A DNA stretch of 55,125 bases. Origin: Roseicyclus sp. (lineage in GTDB: Bacteria; Pseudomonadota; Alphaproteobacteria; Rhodobacterales; Rhodobacteraceae). The translations under genes and the position numbers were made by a program. The notes below the pieces were generated by a model. That model saw only the letters and a list, made by a program, of their open reading frames with translations, was not told the origin of the DNA and ran no database searches. Every line of letters begins with the position of its first letter. Positions within the stretch are counted from its first letter, which is position 1. The DNA lies in the NCBI GenBank assembly GCA_018401965.1, contig JAGYJU010000022.1, positions 1 through 55,125 on the forward strand. The letters run 5' to 3'. Of this stretch, positions 33,118-42,134 are shown piece after piece.

Positions 33118-33893
33118 GCTGGGCCGCGCGCGGTTGGCAGGTTTTCCCGGCCGAGCCCGCGACGCGGGCCTGGGTCGCAGCGGCCCTGCCGGTGGCGCGT
33201 GCGGCCGCGGCCGATCCTGGGGCGCGGGGCGATTGGCTGCGCCATGGCGGCACCTGGTTTGCCGGTGTCGATGTCTTGCCAAATGATGCGGCGGGCCGCG
33301 TGGGGCAGGGGCCGGCGCTGTCTGGGGCGGCGCTTGACAGCGTCGTGTCGGTGCTGGGCGATCTGCCGCTGCACCGGGCGCAACTGTCGGTCACCTATCC
33401 GGGCTATCCGCGCCGGGATGCGGGCGACAGCGATACCGCGCATCGCTACCGCCTGACGCGCGATGCCGCCCACCTGGACGGGCTCTTGCCCGAAGGCCCG
33501 GATCGGCGGCGGCACCTGCGCGAACCGCATGGTTATATCCTTGGGGTGGCGCTGACCCGCGCCGACCCCGGTGCCGCGCCGCTGACGGTCTATGAGGGCA
33601 GCCACGCGGTGATGCGGGCGGCATTTCGCACCGCCCTTGCCGGCGTCGCGCCAGAGGCCTGGGGCGATGTCGATCTGACCGAGGCCTACCATGCCGCGCG
33701 CCGGGCCTGTTTTGCCACCTGTCCAAGGGTCACGATTGCCTTGGCGCCCGGCGATGCGGTGGTGCTGCACCGGCTTGCGCTGCACGGGATCGCCCCATGG
33801 GGCGCGGACGCGCAGGCCGCACCAGAGGGGCGGATGATCGCCTATCTGCGGCCGATCCTGCCGCGCCTGTCGGATTGGTTGGACCTGCCCTGA
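33114..33893 (+). CDS. Phytanoyl-CoA dioxygenase (PhyH)-like Fe(II)/2-oxoglutarate enzyme
   Basis: A 259-residue cytoplasmic protein. The iron ligands of the double-stranded beta helix can be placed at H120-x-D122 (AAHLDGLLPEG) and a distal histidine at 224 (ALHGIAPWG; H219 is an alternative), with R240 (EGRMIAYLRP) as 2-oxoglutarate anchor. YEGSHAVMRAAF is a PhyH-type segment between them. PhyH enzymes hydroxylate diverse small molecules, so the substrate is open. It starts inside the tauE-like stop codon. Its TGA stop (33891-33893) is the target duplication of the second insertion sequence. Confidence 0.72.
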   Translation: MSWAARGWQVFPAEPATRAWVAAALPVARAAAADPGARGDWLRHGGTWFAGVDVLPNDAAGRVGQGPALSGAALDSVVSVLGDLPLHRAQLSVTYPGYPRRDAGDSDTAHRYRLTRDAAHLDGLLPEGPDRRRHLREPHGYILGVALTRADPGAAPLTVYEGSHAVMRAAFRTALAGVAPEAWGDVDLTEAYHAARRACFATCPRVTIALAPGDAVVLHRLALHGIAPWGADAQAAPEGRMIAYLRPILPRLSDWLDLP

Positions 33894-35235
33894 GGACAGG
33901 CTCAAAAACAAACGCTACACTGCTGCGGCCTGCCGCGGTTTGATGGTGTAGTTCCATTCGGGATGGAACGCATCGCCGGATATGTTGAGGCAAGCCATAT
34001 CGGCATCTGAAACTTTCACGCCCTTCTGATAGGTATTTGCGTCGAGCGCGCACTCAACCTTCAAGCCGGTATTGGTCGTGGTTGCGCCGATCAATTCGAC
34101 CACGGCGAGGTGGTCAGTTAATGGCCGACCGCGCCAGTTCTGCGTGATGTGGCAGAACAACCGGTGCTCAATCCGGTTCCACTTAGACGTGCCTGGCGGG
34201 TAGTGATGAACGTGGATGATGAGCCCGGTTTCGTCGGCGAGTTTCTGCAACTCCAGCTTCCACAGCCGCACGCGCGCTCCATTGGAGCCCCCGCAGTCGG
34301 CGGTAATTGTCAACGCGCGGGCTTTCGGATAGCGCGCGCGGCCCATACGCTGGTGCCAGGTACGGATCGATTGAACCGCGAATTCTGCCGTGTCAGCCGT
34401 AACCCCAACGCTGACCCAGCCTTGGTTGGCGGCCACATCATAGACGCCGTAGGGGACAACCTTGCCGAGTGCCTTGTCGACGAAGTCATGCACCTTTACG
34501 CGCAGCGGCGCGCCCTGCGGGCGATAGTCGCTGCCGCCGTTGCGGAAGGCGCCCACGAGTTCCTTTTTCTTGGTGTCCACCGATATGACGGGCTCGCCCG
34601 CCGCCTGTGCAGTCATCACTCTGGTGTTGATGTGCTCGAATTGGGCGTCGCGGTCGGGATGTTTCGCGCCTTCATCCGCCTTGCGGTTGACCTGACGTGA
34701 GAAGCCGAGCCCCACGAGCAGTTTGCGCACGCTGTTGGGGCTGATCTGTATGGCCCATGTCACCAAGGGCCCGCGCCAACTTGTCCAAGCTCTTGGACAC
34801 CCACAACAGCGGCCGCTCCGGATCGCCCAACGTGGCTGGCTCAACCAAGCGCTTCAGGTCCGCAAGCAGCGTCGGATCGCGTTCCGTCAACAGCCGAGGA
34901 CCACCACCTTCGCGGCGCACCCTGCCGTTCGGTGGCGACGACTTGTCGAGATCTTTTAGTCCGCGTCCGATCGTTGAGCGTGCAAGCCCCGTGATCGCCG
35001 AGACTGCAGAAACACCGCCTCGACCCGCCGCACGCGCCTCGCTTGCAGCAAACACTCTCCGACCCCGTTCGTCCCGCTTCGAGCCGTCCGCATGCCACCT
35101 TTGCTCTATTCCGTGCCGGTCGATCATGCCCCATTCGGTAATCCCCGCCGCAACTACAGGGAATCCCCTGAACCGGAGTCATATCGCCGCAGGCACCGAC
35201 CGCTCCATCCGATTCAGTTATCGCTGCTCGGGTCC
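33894..35235 (-). mobile_element. ISAzo13-family insertion sequence, copy 2 (transposase frameshifted)
   Basis: 1342 bp, inverted relative to copy 1 and one base longer. It is flanked by TGA on both sides (33891-33893 and 35236-35238), a 3-bp target duplication different from that of copy 1, so the two inserted independently. Besides the extra base, a T/A difference (silent in an alanine codon) near the transposase start was seen. It sits between the convergent PhyH-like and DUF1289 genes. Confidence 0.88.
33915..35127 (-). pseudogene. ISAzo13-family transposase, frameshifted copy
   Basis: It is the same protein as in copy 1 up to LARALGDMGHT (about residue 127), after which one extra base (near 34747; GATCTGTATGG against GATCGTATGG on the plus strand) shifts the frame. 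The catalytic part from SPNSVRKLLVGLGFSRQ to the end is intact in the shifted frame. The length of 1213 bp is 1212 plus one. The element may still move if the copy 1 enzyme acts on it, since both termini look the same. Confidence 0.87.
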
Positions 35236-35247
35236 TGAGGGCTGGCG

Positions 35248-35490
35248 TCAGTCTTCGGCGCGGCGCTTCAGCCGTGCCTCGCGCCCGCCCCGGCGCACAC
35301 CAAGGGCCGCGCGGCGATCAGGCAGGGCGGCCATGACACCGCGCCGCGCCTCGGGCGTCATGCGCGACCATTGGGTGATCTCGTCGATGGAGCGCAGGCA
35401 GCCGGTGCAGATCCGCGCCTCGGGATGAACGACACAGATCTTGATGCAGGGGCTTTCGATTTCATCGCGCGCCCAGATGTCATCGGTCAT
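35248..35490 (-). CDS. DUF1289 small cysteine protein
   Basis: An 80-residue protein with the DUF1289 pattern ESPCIKICVVHPEARICTGCLRSIDEI and then WSRMTPEARRGVMAALPDRR. The cysteines of C-x3-C and C-x2-C spacing probably bind a metal (zinc or an iron-sulfur cluster). No reaction is known for the family. Its ATG overlaps the ruvX stop by 4 bp; ccmI-ruvX-DUF1289 is therefore a tightly coupled minus-strand unit. Its end is 9 bp from the right duplication of the second IS. Confidence 0.85.
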   Translation of the reverse strand: MTDDIWARDEIESPCIKICVVHPEARICTGCLRSIDEITQWSRMTPEARRGVMAALPDRRAALGVRRGGREARLKRRAED

Positions 35491-35972
35491 GAATGTCCCC
35501 GCAAATGCCGCAGCCTGTCCAATACACCTTGCAGGATATACCCTGCCGCCACCGCATCGATCACCTCTGCGCGACGTTTGCGGGACGTATCCGCCTCCAA
35601 CAGTGCCCTTTCTGCCGCAACCGTGCTCAGCCGTTCATCCCAGAAGGTGATCGGCAGATCGGCAAAGCCGGGCAAATGCGACAGGTTGCGGGCAAAGGCG
35701 CGGGTCGATTGCGCACGCGGCCCTTCGCTTGCGTCCATGTTGATCGGCAGGCCCAGAACGAGGCCGCCGATCTCGCGGGTCGTGACGATTGCACTCAGCC
35801 GCGCGGCATCGGTGGTGAATTTCACCCGCTTGATCGTTTCAAGCGCGCTTGCCGCCGACAAAAGCCGGTCGGACACCGCCACGCCGATCGTCTTGGTGCC
35901 AAGATCCAGCCCGATCAGACCGCGACCCCGGGGCAGGGCCGCGGCGAATGCGGCGATGTCTTCGGTGATCAC
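35487..35972 (-). CDS. ruvX: Putative pre-16S rRNA nuclease / Holliday junction resolvase (RuvX/YqgF)
   Basis: A 161-residue RNase H-fold protein. It shows GLIGLDLGTKTIGVAVSD with the first catalytic aspartate, GLPINMDASEGPRAQSTRAFA, FWDERLSTVAAERAL with the second acidic pair, and DAVAAGYILQGVLD at the end. YqgF matures the 5' end of 16S rRNA; a resolvase role has also been proposed for the family. It overlaps ccmI upstream and DUF1289 downstream by 4 bp each, so all three are likely co-translated. Confidence 0.9.
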   Translation of the reverse strand: MITEDIAAFAAALPRGRGLIGLDLGTKTIGVAVSDRLLSAASALETIKRVKFTTDAARLSAIVTTREIGGLVLGLPINMDASEGPRAQSTRAFARNLSHLPGFADLPITFWDERLSTVAAERALLEADTSRKRRAEVIDAVAAGYILQGVLDRLRHLRGHS

Positions 35973-37204
35973 GGGGCGGCACCCGCCAGGGGGGCCGCGG
36001 CCGCGTCAAGGATCGCCAGCGCCTCGGGCAGGTCGGCAAAGACGCCGCGCGCCTCGTCATAGACCATCTGCGCCTGCTCGGTGCGGCCCAGCACGATCTG
36101 GGCCCCGATCAGGCGGGCCCAATCCTCGGGCGGGCCGCCATCGGTTGCCAGCCGGTCGGCCAGCCCTGCGACCATGCCTTCGATCATTGCCTGCTGGTCT
36201 TCGGGGGCCATGTCCTGGGCCGTGGCGATATCTGCCGCCGTGGGGCCGCGCGGGGCGCGCGGTTGCGGCAACTCGGCAAGGCTCGTTTCCACACCGGCCA
36301 GAAAGGCGACCTCTTCGATCTGCAACAGGATCGGCTCCAGCCAGGGCGCATCGGCGGTGCTGTCGGCCAAGAGGTTGCGCCAGATCGGAAAGGCGCGGTC
36401 GGGCCGACCCTGCTGCGCGAACATCAGCCCGGCGTAGTAGCGCGCGGTGCCGTTGCGCGGTTCAAGCTGCAGCCCGCGCACCAGCGCCGCCTCGGCCTCG
36501 GGCGAGACATAGCCGCCCGCCGCCAGGATCATCATTTCCGCCAGGTCGACATGGTGAAACCCGCTGGCGGCATCGCCCAAAAGGTCGATCAGGCGCTGTT
36601 GGGCGACCCGTGCGGCGCCGAAATTGCCCAGGGCGGCCTCGTTGGTGGCCAAAAGCGTCAGGCCTTCCACATCGGCAGGCCGCTGTTCCATGACCGTGCG
36701 CAGCTGGGCCACCAGCTCTTCGCGGCGGGGATCGGGCGGCAGGTTTTCGCGGAACGGCACCTGCGCCTCCGCCTCGTCCTGGGAGGGGCGGGCGGAACGG
36801 GCCTCTTCGATCATCTCGATCCGGGTGGCGATGGGCAGGTCGGGATAGCCCGGCGCGCCGATCTGCAGGTAGACCGCGAAGGCCCCCGCCACGGTCGCGG
36901 CAAGACCGGCGCCCAGGATCACGCGATCCAACACGCTGGTGCGGATCTGGCCCGCGCGGGCCTGTTGCAGGGCGCGGTCCGCATCGAGCAGGCGGCGCGA
37001 CACCTCGGTGCGGGCCCGCGCGGCATCATCTTCGGTCAGGATGCCGCGGGCGACATCCTTTTCCACCTCGCGCAACTGGTCGCGGTAGACTTGCACATCA
37101 TAGGCGGCGGCGGGCACGGCGGCGCGGCGCGGGCGCAACAGCGCCACCATCAAAACCAGCACCACCAGCGCCGAAAACACGCCCGTTGCGATCCAGAATA
37201 CCAT
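35969..37204 (-). CDS. ccmI: Cytochrome c maturation protein CcmI
   Basis: A 411-residue protein of the system I cytochrome c assembly pathway. An N-terminal membrane helix (about residues 3-24) is followed by a cytoplasmic coiled-coil type loop (YRDQLREVEKDVARGILTEDDAARARTEVSRRLL), a second helix near 93-113, and a large periplasmic TPR-like domain (from about 150), the part that holds apocytochrome c for ligation. The layout matches CcmI of Rhodobacter relatives. The start ATG 37204 gives the N-in first helix directly. Divergent from soxB over 192 bp. Confidence 0.88.
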   Translation of the reverse strand: MVFWIATGVFSALVVLVLMVALLRPRRAAVPAAAYDVQVYRDQLREVEKDVARGILTEDDAARARTEVSRRLLDADRALQQARAGQIRTSVLDRVILGAGLAATVAGAFAVYLQIGAPGYPDLPIATRIEMIEEARSARPSQDEAEAQVPFRENLPPDPRREELVAQLRTVMEQRPADVEGLTLLATNEAALGNFGAARVAQQRLIDLLGDAASGFHHVDLAEMMILAAGGYVSPEAEAALVRGLQLEPRNGTARYYAGLMFAQQGRPDRAFPIWRNLLADSTADAPWLEPILLQIEEVAFLAGVETSLAELPQPRAPRGPTAADIATAQDMAPEDQQAMIEGMVAGLADRLATDGGPPEDWARLIGAQIVLGRTEQAQMVYDEARGVFADLPEALAILDAAAAPLAGAAP

Positions 37205-37281
37205 TGCCTTGCGCGCCCTTGTCTATCGTCCTTTCGACCCACATAAGGGCTTTGGGCGCTGCGGAAAACCGGGGGCAGTGC

Positions 37282-37309
37282 CGCAGGGGCGAGACATTGT
37301 GCCCCTGCG
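37282..37309. promoter_or_regulatory. Stem-loop in the ccmI-soxB divergent region
   Basis: CGCAGGGGC (37282-37290) and GCCCCTGCG (37301-37309) form a perfect 9-bp inverted repeat with a 10-base spacer, 88 bp before the soxB start. It may be an operator or a leader structure of the sox operon. Confidence 0.35.
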
Positions 37310-37396
37310 TCGCAATTTGCGCGAATGTGGTCGCCCCCGCACGCCTCTGCGCCGTGATCCTGCCCCACATCGGGCAGGCAGAGACAGGAGCCGCCG

Positions 37397-38641
37397 ATGC
37401 GTCGATATTCCGCCTTCGCCATCGCCCGAGAGGCCATGCGCCACCATTCCGGCTGGGACCGCGCCTGGCGCAGCCCGGCGCCCAAGGCGCGCTATGACGC
37501 GATCATCGTGGGCGCGGGCGGCCATGGGCTTGCCACCGCCTATTACCTTGGGAAAAACCATGGCATCCGCAATGTCGCGGTGATCGAAAAAGGGTGGCTG
37601 GGCGGCGGCAACACCGGGCGCAACACCACCATCATCCGGTCCAATTACCTGCAGGATCCCTCGGCCGCGATCTATGAAAAGGCCCGCAGCCTGTATGAAA
37701 CGCTGAGCCAGGACCTGAATTACAACATCATGTTTTCCCCGCGCGGGGTGATGATGCTGGCCCAGACCGAACATGAAATCCGCGGCTACCAGCGCACCGC
37801 GCATGCCAATGCGCTGCAAGGGGTGGCGACCGAGTACATCAGCCCCCGCCGCGTGAAAGAGCTCTGCCCGATCATCAACATCGACGGGCCGCGTTACCCG
37901 GTGCTGGGTGCGCTCTGGCAGCCGCGCGGCGGCACCGCGCGCCATGACGCGGTCGCCTGGGGCTATGCGCGCGCCTGTTCCGACATGGGGATGGACATCA
38001 TCCAACAGACCGAGGTGACGGGGGTGCGCCGCGAGGGCGGGCGCGTGGTGGGCGTCGACACCACCCGTGGCACCATCGCCTGCGACAAGCTGGGCATCGT
38101 GGTCGCGGGCCATTCGGGCGTGATGGCCGAACGGGCCGGGTTCCGGTTGCCGATCGAATCCGTGGCGCTTCAGGCGCTGGTATCCGAGCCGATCAAGCCG
38201 GTGATGGACGTGGTCGTGATGGCCAATACCGTGCATGGCTACATGAGCCAGTCGGACAAGGGCGAAATGGTCATCGGCGGCGGCGCGGATGGCTACAACA
38301 ACTACACCCAGCGCGGGTCCTTCCACCATGTCGAGGAAACCGTGCGCGCGCTGGTCGAAACCTTTCCGATGATCTCGCGGTTGAAGATGCTGCGCTGGTG
38401 GGGCGGCATCGTCGACATGACCGGCGACCGATCACCGATCATCTCGAAAACGCCGGTGGATGGCGTCTTTGTCAATTGCGGCTGGGGCACAGGCGGGTTC
38501 AAGGCGATCCCCGGGTCGGGCTGGGCCATGGCCGAGCTGATGGCCAAAGGGCAGTCGCCCTTGGCCGATGCCTTTTCGCTGGACCGGTTCCGCGAGGGAC
38601 GGTTCATCGACGAATCCGTGGCGGCGGGGGTGGCGCATTGA
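37397..38641 (+). CDS. soxB: Sarcosine oxidase subunit beta
   Basis: A 414-residue flavoprotein subunit. The dinucleotide motif VGAGGHGLATAYYLG is at residues 38-52, followed by the GGGNTGRNTTIIRSNY segment. Later, GGTARHDAVAWGYA lies in the region bearing the histidine that holds FMN covalently in characterised heterotetrameric enzymes. The enzyme demethylates sarcosine to glycine and passes the methyl group to tetrahydrofolate with reduction of oxygen. It is the first gene of soxB-soxD-soxA-soxG. GGAG precedes ATG 37397. Sarcosine comes from glycine betaine or creatine breakdown. Confidence 0.95.
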   Translation: MRRYSAFAIAREAMRHHSGWDRAWRSPAPKARYDAIIVGAGGHGLATAYYLGKNHGIRNVAVIEKGWLGGGNTGRNTTIIRSNYLQDPSAAIYEKARSLYETLSQDLNYNIMFSPRGVMMLAQTEHEIRGYQRTAHANALQGVATEYISPRRVKELCPIINIDGPRYPVLGALWQPRGGTARHDAVAWGYARACSDMGMDIIQQTEVTGVRREGGRVVGVDTTRGTIACDKLGIVVAGHSGVMAERAGFRLPIESVALQALVSEPIKPVMDVVVMANTVHGYMSQSDKGEMVIGGGADGYNNYTQRGSFHHVEETVRALVETFPMISRLKMLRWWGGIVDMTGDRSPIISKTPVDGVFVNCGWGTGGFKAIPGSGWAMAELMAKGQSPLADAFSLDRFREGRFIDESVAAGVAH

Positions 38642-38778
38642 GCGCGCGCGCGCGGGCGGCGCGGGCGCAAGGGGGCTGTCTGCTCCCTCCTGGCCGCCGG
38701 CCAATTCACCCCCCGAGGATATTTGGAAAACAGAGAAGATGCGACGGCAGCGCTGCCCTGTCGCAAGGAGGCACCCGG

Positions 38779-39099
38779 ATGCTGACCCTGACCTGTCCCT
38801 ATTGCGGCATCGCGGCCTGCGAGACAGAGCTTGCCCCCGGCGGCGAGGCGCATCTCAAGCGTTTTGGGCCGGGGTCATCCGACGATGATTTCGAGGGCTA
38901 CCTGTTCCTCCGCCCCAATGTGAAGGGCGTGCATTTCGAGCGCTGGCGGCACGCGATGGGATGCGGCAAGTGGTTTTTGGCCGCGCGCTGCACCGCCACG
39001 CTGGAGGTGTTCGGCACCTACAGCGCCCAAACCCCGGAGCCCACCGCCGAGATCATCGCCGCAATCCGCGCCAAACGCCCCGACTGGAGCCTGACATGA
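38779..39099 (+). CDS. soxD: Sarcosine oxidase subunit delta
   Basis: A 106-residue zinc-binding subunit. The metal site is made of TCPYCGIAACETE at the start and HAMGCGKWFLAAR later; EGYLFLRPNVKGVHFERW is typical of SoxD. AAGGAGG is 8 bases before ATG 38779. The 137-bp gap after soxB contains CCGAGGATATTTGGAAAA, a short AT-richer block of the type often seen between Rhodobacteraceae genes, and no other gene. Its stop overlaps the soxA start by 4 bp. Confidence 0.92.
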   Translation: MLTLTCPYCGIAACETELAPGGEAHLKRFGPGSSDDDFEGYLFLRPNVKGVHFERWRHAMGCGKWFLAARCTATLEVFGTYSAQTPEPTAEIIAAIRAKRPDWSLT

Positions 39100-42000
39100 G
39101 CACCCGCCTTGCGACTGGCGGTCGCTTGATCGACCGCAGCCGGACCGTCAGTTTCACCTTCAATGGCAAGCGGTTGCGGGGCCATCCCGGCGATACGCTG
39201 GCCTCGGCGCTCTTGGCGGCGGGGCAGGTGATCGTGGGGCGGTCGTTCAAGTACCACCGGCCGCGCGGCGTGATGGCCAGCGGCGCGGAAGACCCCAACG
39301 CGCTGGTCAACCTCGGCGCCGGCAATCGGCACGAGCCCAATCAGCGCGCCACCACGACGGCGCTGTTCGACGGGCTGGTCGCGACATCGCAAAACCATTG
39401 GCCGAGCCTGAACTGGGACATCGGCGAGGTGAACGCGCTGGTGCCGCGCCTCTTGCCCGCGGGGTTCTATTACAAGACCTTCATCCACCCGCGCCCGTTC
39501 TGGAAACATGTGTTCGAGCCGATCATCCGCCAATCGGCGGGCCTGGGCCGCGCGCCGGACCCGCGCCATGCCGACCCCGACCGCTACGAACATTTCTATG
39601 CCCATACCGACCTGGTGATCGCGGGCGGCGGCATCGCCGGGCTTGCGGCTGCCTTGCAGGCGGGGCGTGCCGGGCTGCGGGTGATCTTGTGCGAACAGAC
39701 CGCGCATTGGGGCGGCCGGGCGCCGGTCGATGGCGTCGAGATCGACGGGCTGCCGGCGGGTGAATGGGTGAATGACGCGGTGGAACAGCTTGAAAAGATG
39801 GAGAATGTCCATCTTCGGCTGAACTGCATGATCGCGGGCGTCTATGACCATGGCTATGTGATCGCCTATGAGCGCGTGGCCGATGACAGCCCCGGCGGGG
39901 ACGCGCCGCGCCATCGGCTGTGGCGCATCCGCAGCGCCCAGGTGATCGCCGCCACGGGCGCGTTGGAACGCCCGCTGAGCTTTCCGGGCAATGACAAGCC
40001 GGGCGTGATGCTGGCGGCGGCGGTGCGCGATTACGTGGTGAATTACGGCGTGGCCCCCGGCGCACGCACCGTGATCGTGACCAATAATGACGATGCCTAT
40101 CGCACCGCGCTGGCGCTGGATGACGCGGGGCTTGCCGTGCCCTGCATCGTCGATGCGCGGCCCGAGGCCAACGGGCCGCTGGTGCAGGCGGCGCGGGCCC
40201 GTGGCCTGCGGGTTCTGACGGGCATGGGTATCTGCAATGTCAAAGGCTTGCGCGGCGTTGTCGCGGTGCAGCTTTGCGCGCAGTCAGGCAGCGGCGCGGT
40301 GGTCGAGGATGTGATCTGCGACGCGGTCGCCATGTCGGGCGGCTGGTCGCCGGTGGTGCATCTGTGGTCGCATTGCGGCGGCAAGCTGACCTGGGACGAG
40401 GCGGGCGCGTTTTTCCGCCCCGATCCGATGCGCCCGCCGACCAACCAATCCGGCGCGGGCTTCGTCAGCTGTGCCGGGGCGGCCGATGGGGCGCTTTGGG
40501 CCGGGGAAACGCTGGAAAACGCCGGTCTGATCACGCGCCGGGTGCTGGAAAGCTTCGGGTCCTCCACCGATCACCCGATGCCCGTCGCGCGGGCTGCGGC
40601 CGAGGCGCCGATGCTGCCGGTCTGGATGATGCCCGAAGAGGCCGGGCCGAAAAAACGCGCCAAGATGTGGCTGGATTTCCAGAATGACGTGAAAGTGTCG
40701 GATGTGCAGCTGGCCGCGCGCGAAGGTTACGAAAGCGTGGAACATACCAAGCGCTACACCACGATCGGCATGGCGACGGATCAGGGAAAATTGAGCAATA
40801 TCAACGGACTTGCGATCCTTGCGAAAGCTTTGGACGAAGATATTCCGCGCGTCGGCACGACCACCTTTCGCCCGCCTTACACGCCGATTTCGATGGGCGC
40901 CATCGCCGGCGAGGCGCGCGGCCCGATCTTTCAGCCGCTGCGCCGCACGCCGATGCACGACTGGCACGAGGCCAATGGCGCGCATTGGGAACCGGTGGGG
41001 CATTGGCGCAGGCCCTATTGCTTCCCGAAGCAAGGCGAAAGCCACCGCGACGCGGTCAACCGCGAGATTGCCGCCACGCGGGCCTCGCTTGGGGTTCTGG
41101 ATGCGTCCACGCTTGGCAAGATCATCGTCAAGGGGCCCGATGCCGGGCGGTTCATTGACATGCTCTACACCAACCTGATGAGCAACCTGAAACCCGGCAA
41201 ATGCCGCTACGGGCTGATGTGCAGCGAAAACGGCTTCCTGATGGATGACGGGGTCGTTGCGCGGTTGGATGACGACACGTTCCTCGTGCACACGACGACC
41301 GGCGGGGCCGATCGCATCCATGCGCATATGGAGGATTGGCTGCAATGCGAATGGTGGGATTGGCAGGTCTACACCGCCAATGTGACCGAGCAATGGGCCC
41401 AGATCGCCGTTGTCGGCCCCAAGGCGCGGGCGGTTTTGGAAAAGCTTGGGTCGGATGTCGACCTGTCGGCCGAGGCGCTGCCCTTCATGGGTTGGGCAGA
41501 GGGCAGGATCGGCGGCTTTGACGCGCGGGTGTTCCGGATTTCCTTTTCGGGCGAATTGTCCTTCGAGGTGGCGGTGCCCGCATCGCAGGGCCGGGCGTTT
41601 TGGGATAAAATCCAAGAGGTCGGGGCCGAATTCGGCGCGACACCCTATGGCACCGAGGCGCTGCATGTGATGCGCGCCGAAAAGGGCTTCATCATGATCG
41701 GGGATGAAACCGATGGCACGGTGATCCCGCAGGACCTTGGCCTTGACTGGGCCATTTCCAAGAAAAAGGACGACTACCTGGGCAAGCGTGCGCAGGAGCG
41801 CGCGCATATGACCGATCCCGCCCGCTGGAAGCTGGTGGGGTTGGAAACACTGGATGGGTCGGTCTTGCCCGATGGCAGCTATGCGCTGGCCGAGGGCGTG
41901 AATGCCAATGGGCAGCGCAACACGCAGGGGCGCGTCACCTCGACCTATTTCTCGCCCACGCTGGGGCGCGGCATCGCCATGGGGCTGGTTCTGCACGGGC

Positions 42001-42134
42001 CTGACCGCATGGGCGAGGTGCTGGACTTCAACACCACCAAACCCGCGCCCAAGGGCGGCGCGGCGCCGACGATCAAGGCCCGCATCGTGAGCCCGGTGTT
42101 TTTCGACCCCGAAGGGACCAAGCAAAATGTCTGA
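39096..42134 (+). CDS. soxA: Sarcosine oxidase subunit alpha
   Basis: A 1012-residue subunit with four parts: an N-terminal ferredoxin-like region (about 15-100, FTFNGKRLRGHPGDTLASALLAAG), an FAD/NAD-binding part beginning near residue 170 with VIAGGGIAGLAAALQAGRAG, a middle domain with the second dinucleotide region, and a GcvT-like folate-binding half from about residue 620 (MHDWHEANGAHWEPVG) to the end. The folate half takes the methylene group. Length is normal for heterotetrameric sarcosine oxidase (about 970-1010). It overlaps soxD by 4 bp and soxG by 8 bp. Confidence 0.95.
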   Translation: MSTRLATGGRLIDRSRTVSFTFNGKRLRGHPGDTLASALLAAGQVIVGRSFKYHRPRGVMASGAEDPNALVNLGAGNRHEPNQRATTTALFDGLVATSQNHWPSLNWDIGEVNALVPRLLPAGFYYKTFIHPRPFWKHVFEPIIRQSAGLGRAPDPRHADPDRYEHFYAHTDLVIAGGGIAGLAAALQAGRAGLRVILCEQTAHWGGRAPVDGVEIDGLPAGEWVNDAVEQLEKMENVHLRLNCMIAGVYDHGYVIAYERVADDSPGGDAPRHRLWRIRSAQVIAATGALERPLSFPGNDKPGVMLAAAVRDYVVNYGVAPGARTVIVTNNDDAYRTALALDDAGLAVPCIVDARPEANGPLVQAARARGLRVLTGMGICNVKGLRGVVAVQLCAQSGSGAVVEDVICDAVAMSGGWSPVVHLWSHCGGKLTWDEAGAFFRPDPMRPPTNQSGAGFVSCAGAADGALWAGETLENAGLITRRVLESFGSSTDHPMPVARAAAEAPMLPVWMMPEEAGPKKRAKMWLDFQNDVKVSDVQLAAREGYESVEHTKRYTTIGMATDQGKLSNINGLAILAKALDEDIPRVGTTTFRPPYTPISMGAIAGEARGPIFQPLRRTPMHDWHEANGAHWEPVGHWRRPYCFPKQGESHRDAVNREIAATRASLGVLDASTLGKIIVKGPDAGRFIDMLYTNLMSNLKPGKCRYGLMCSENGFLMDDGVVARLDDDTFLVHTTTGGADRIHAHMEDWLQCEWWDWQVYTANVTEQWAQIAVVGPKARAVLEKLGSDVDLSAEALPFMGWAEGRIGGFDARVFRISFSGELSFEVAVPASQGRAFWDKIQEVGAEFGATPYGTEALHVMRAEKGFIMIGDETDGTVIPQDLGLDWAISKKKDDYLGKRAQERAHMTDPARWKLVGLETLDGSVLPDGSYALAEGVNANGQRNTQGRVTSTYFSPTLGRGIAMGLVLHGPDRMGEVLDFNTTKPAPKGGAAPTIKARIVSPVFFDPEGTKQNV

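Noticed and set aside
29051..35235. Composite transposon formed by the two IS copies
   Set aside because: Each copy has its own duplication at both its ends (TAA and TGA), so the segment did not arrive as one unit, and the enclosed genes include core dusA.
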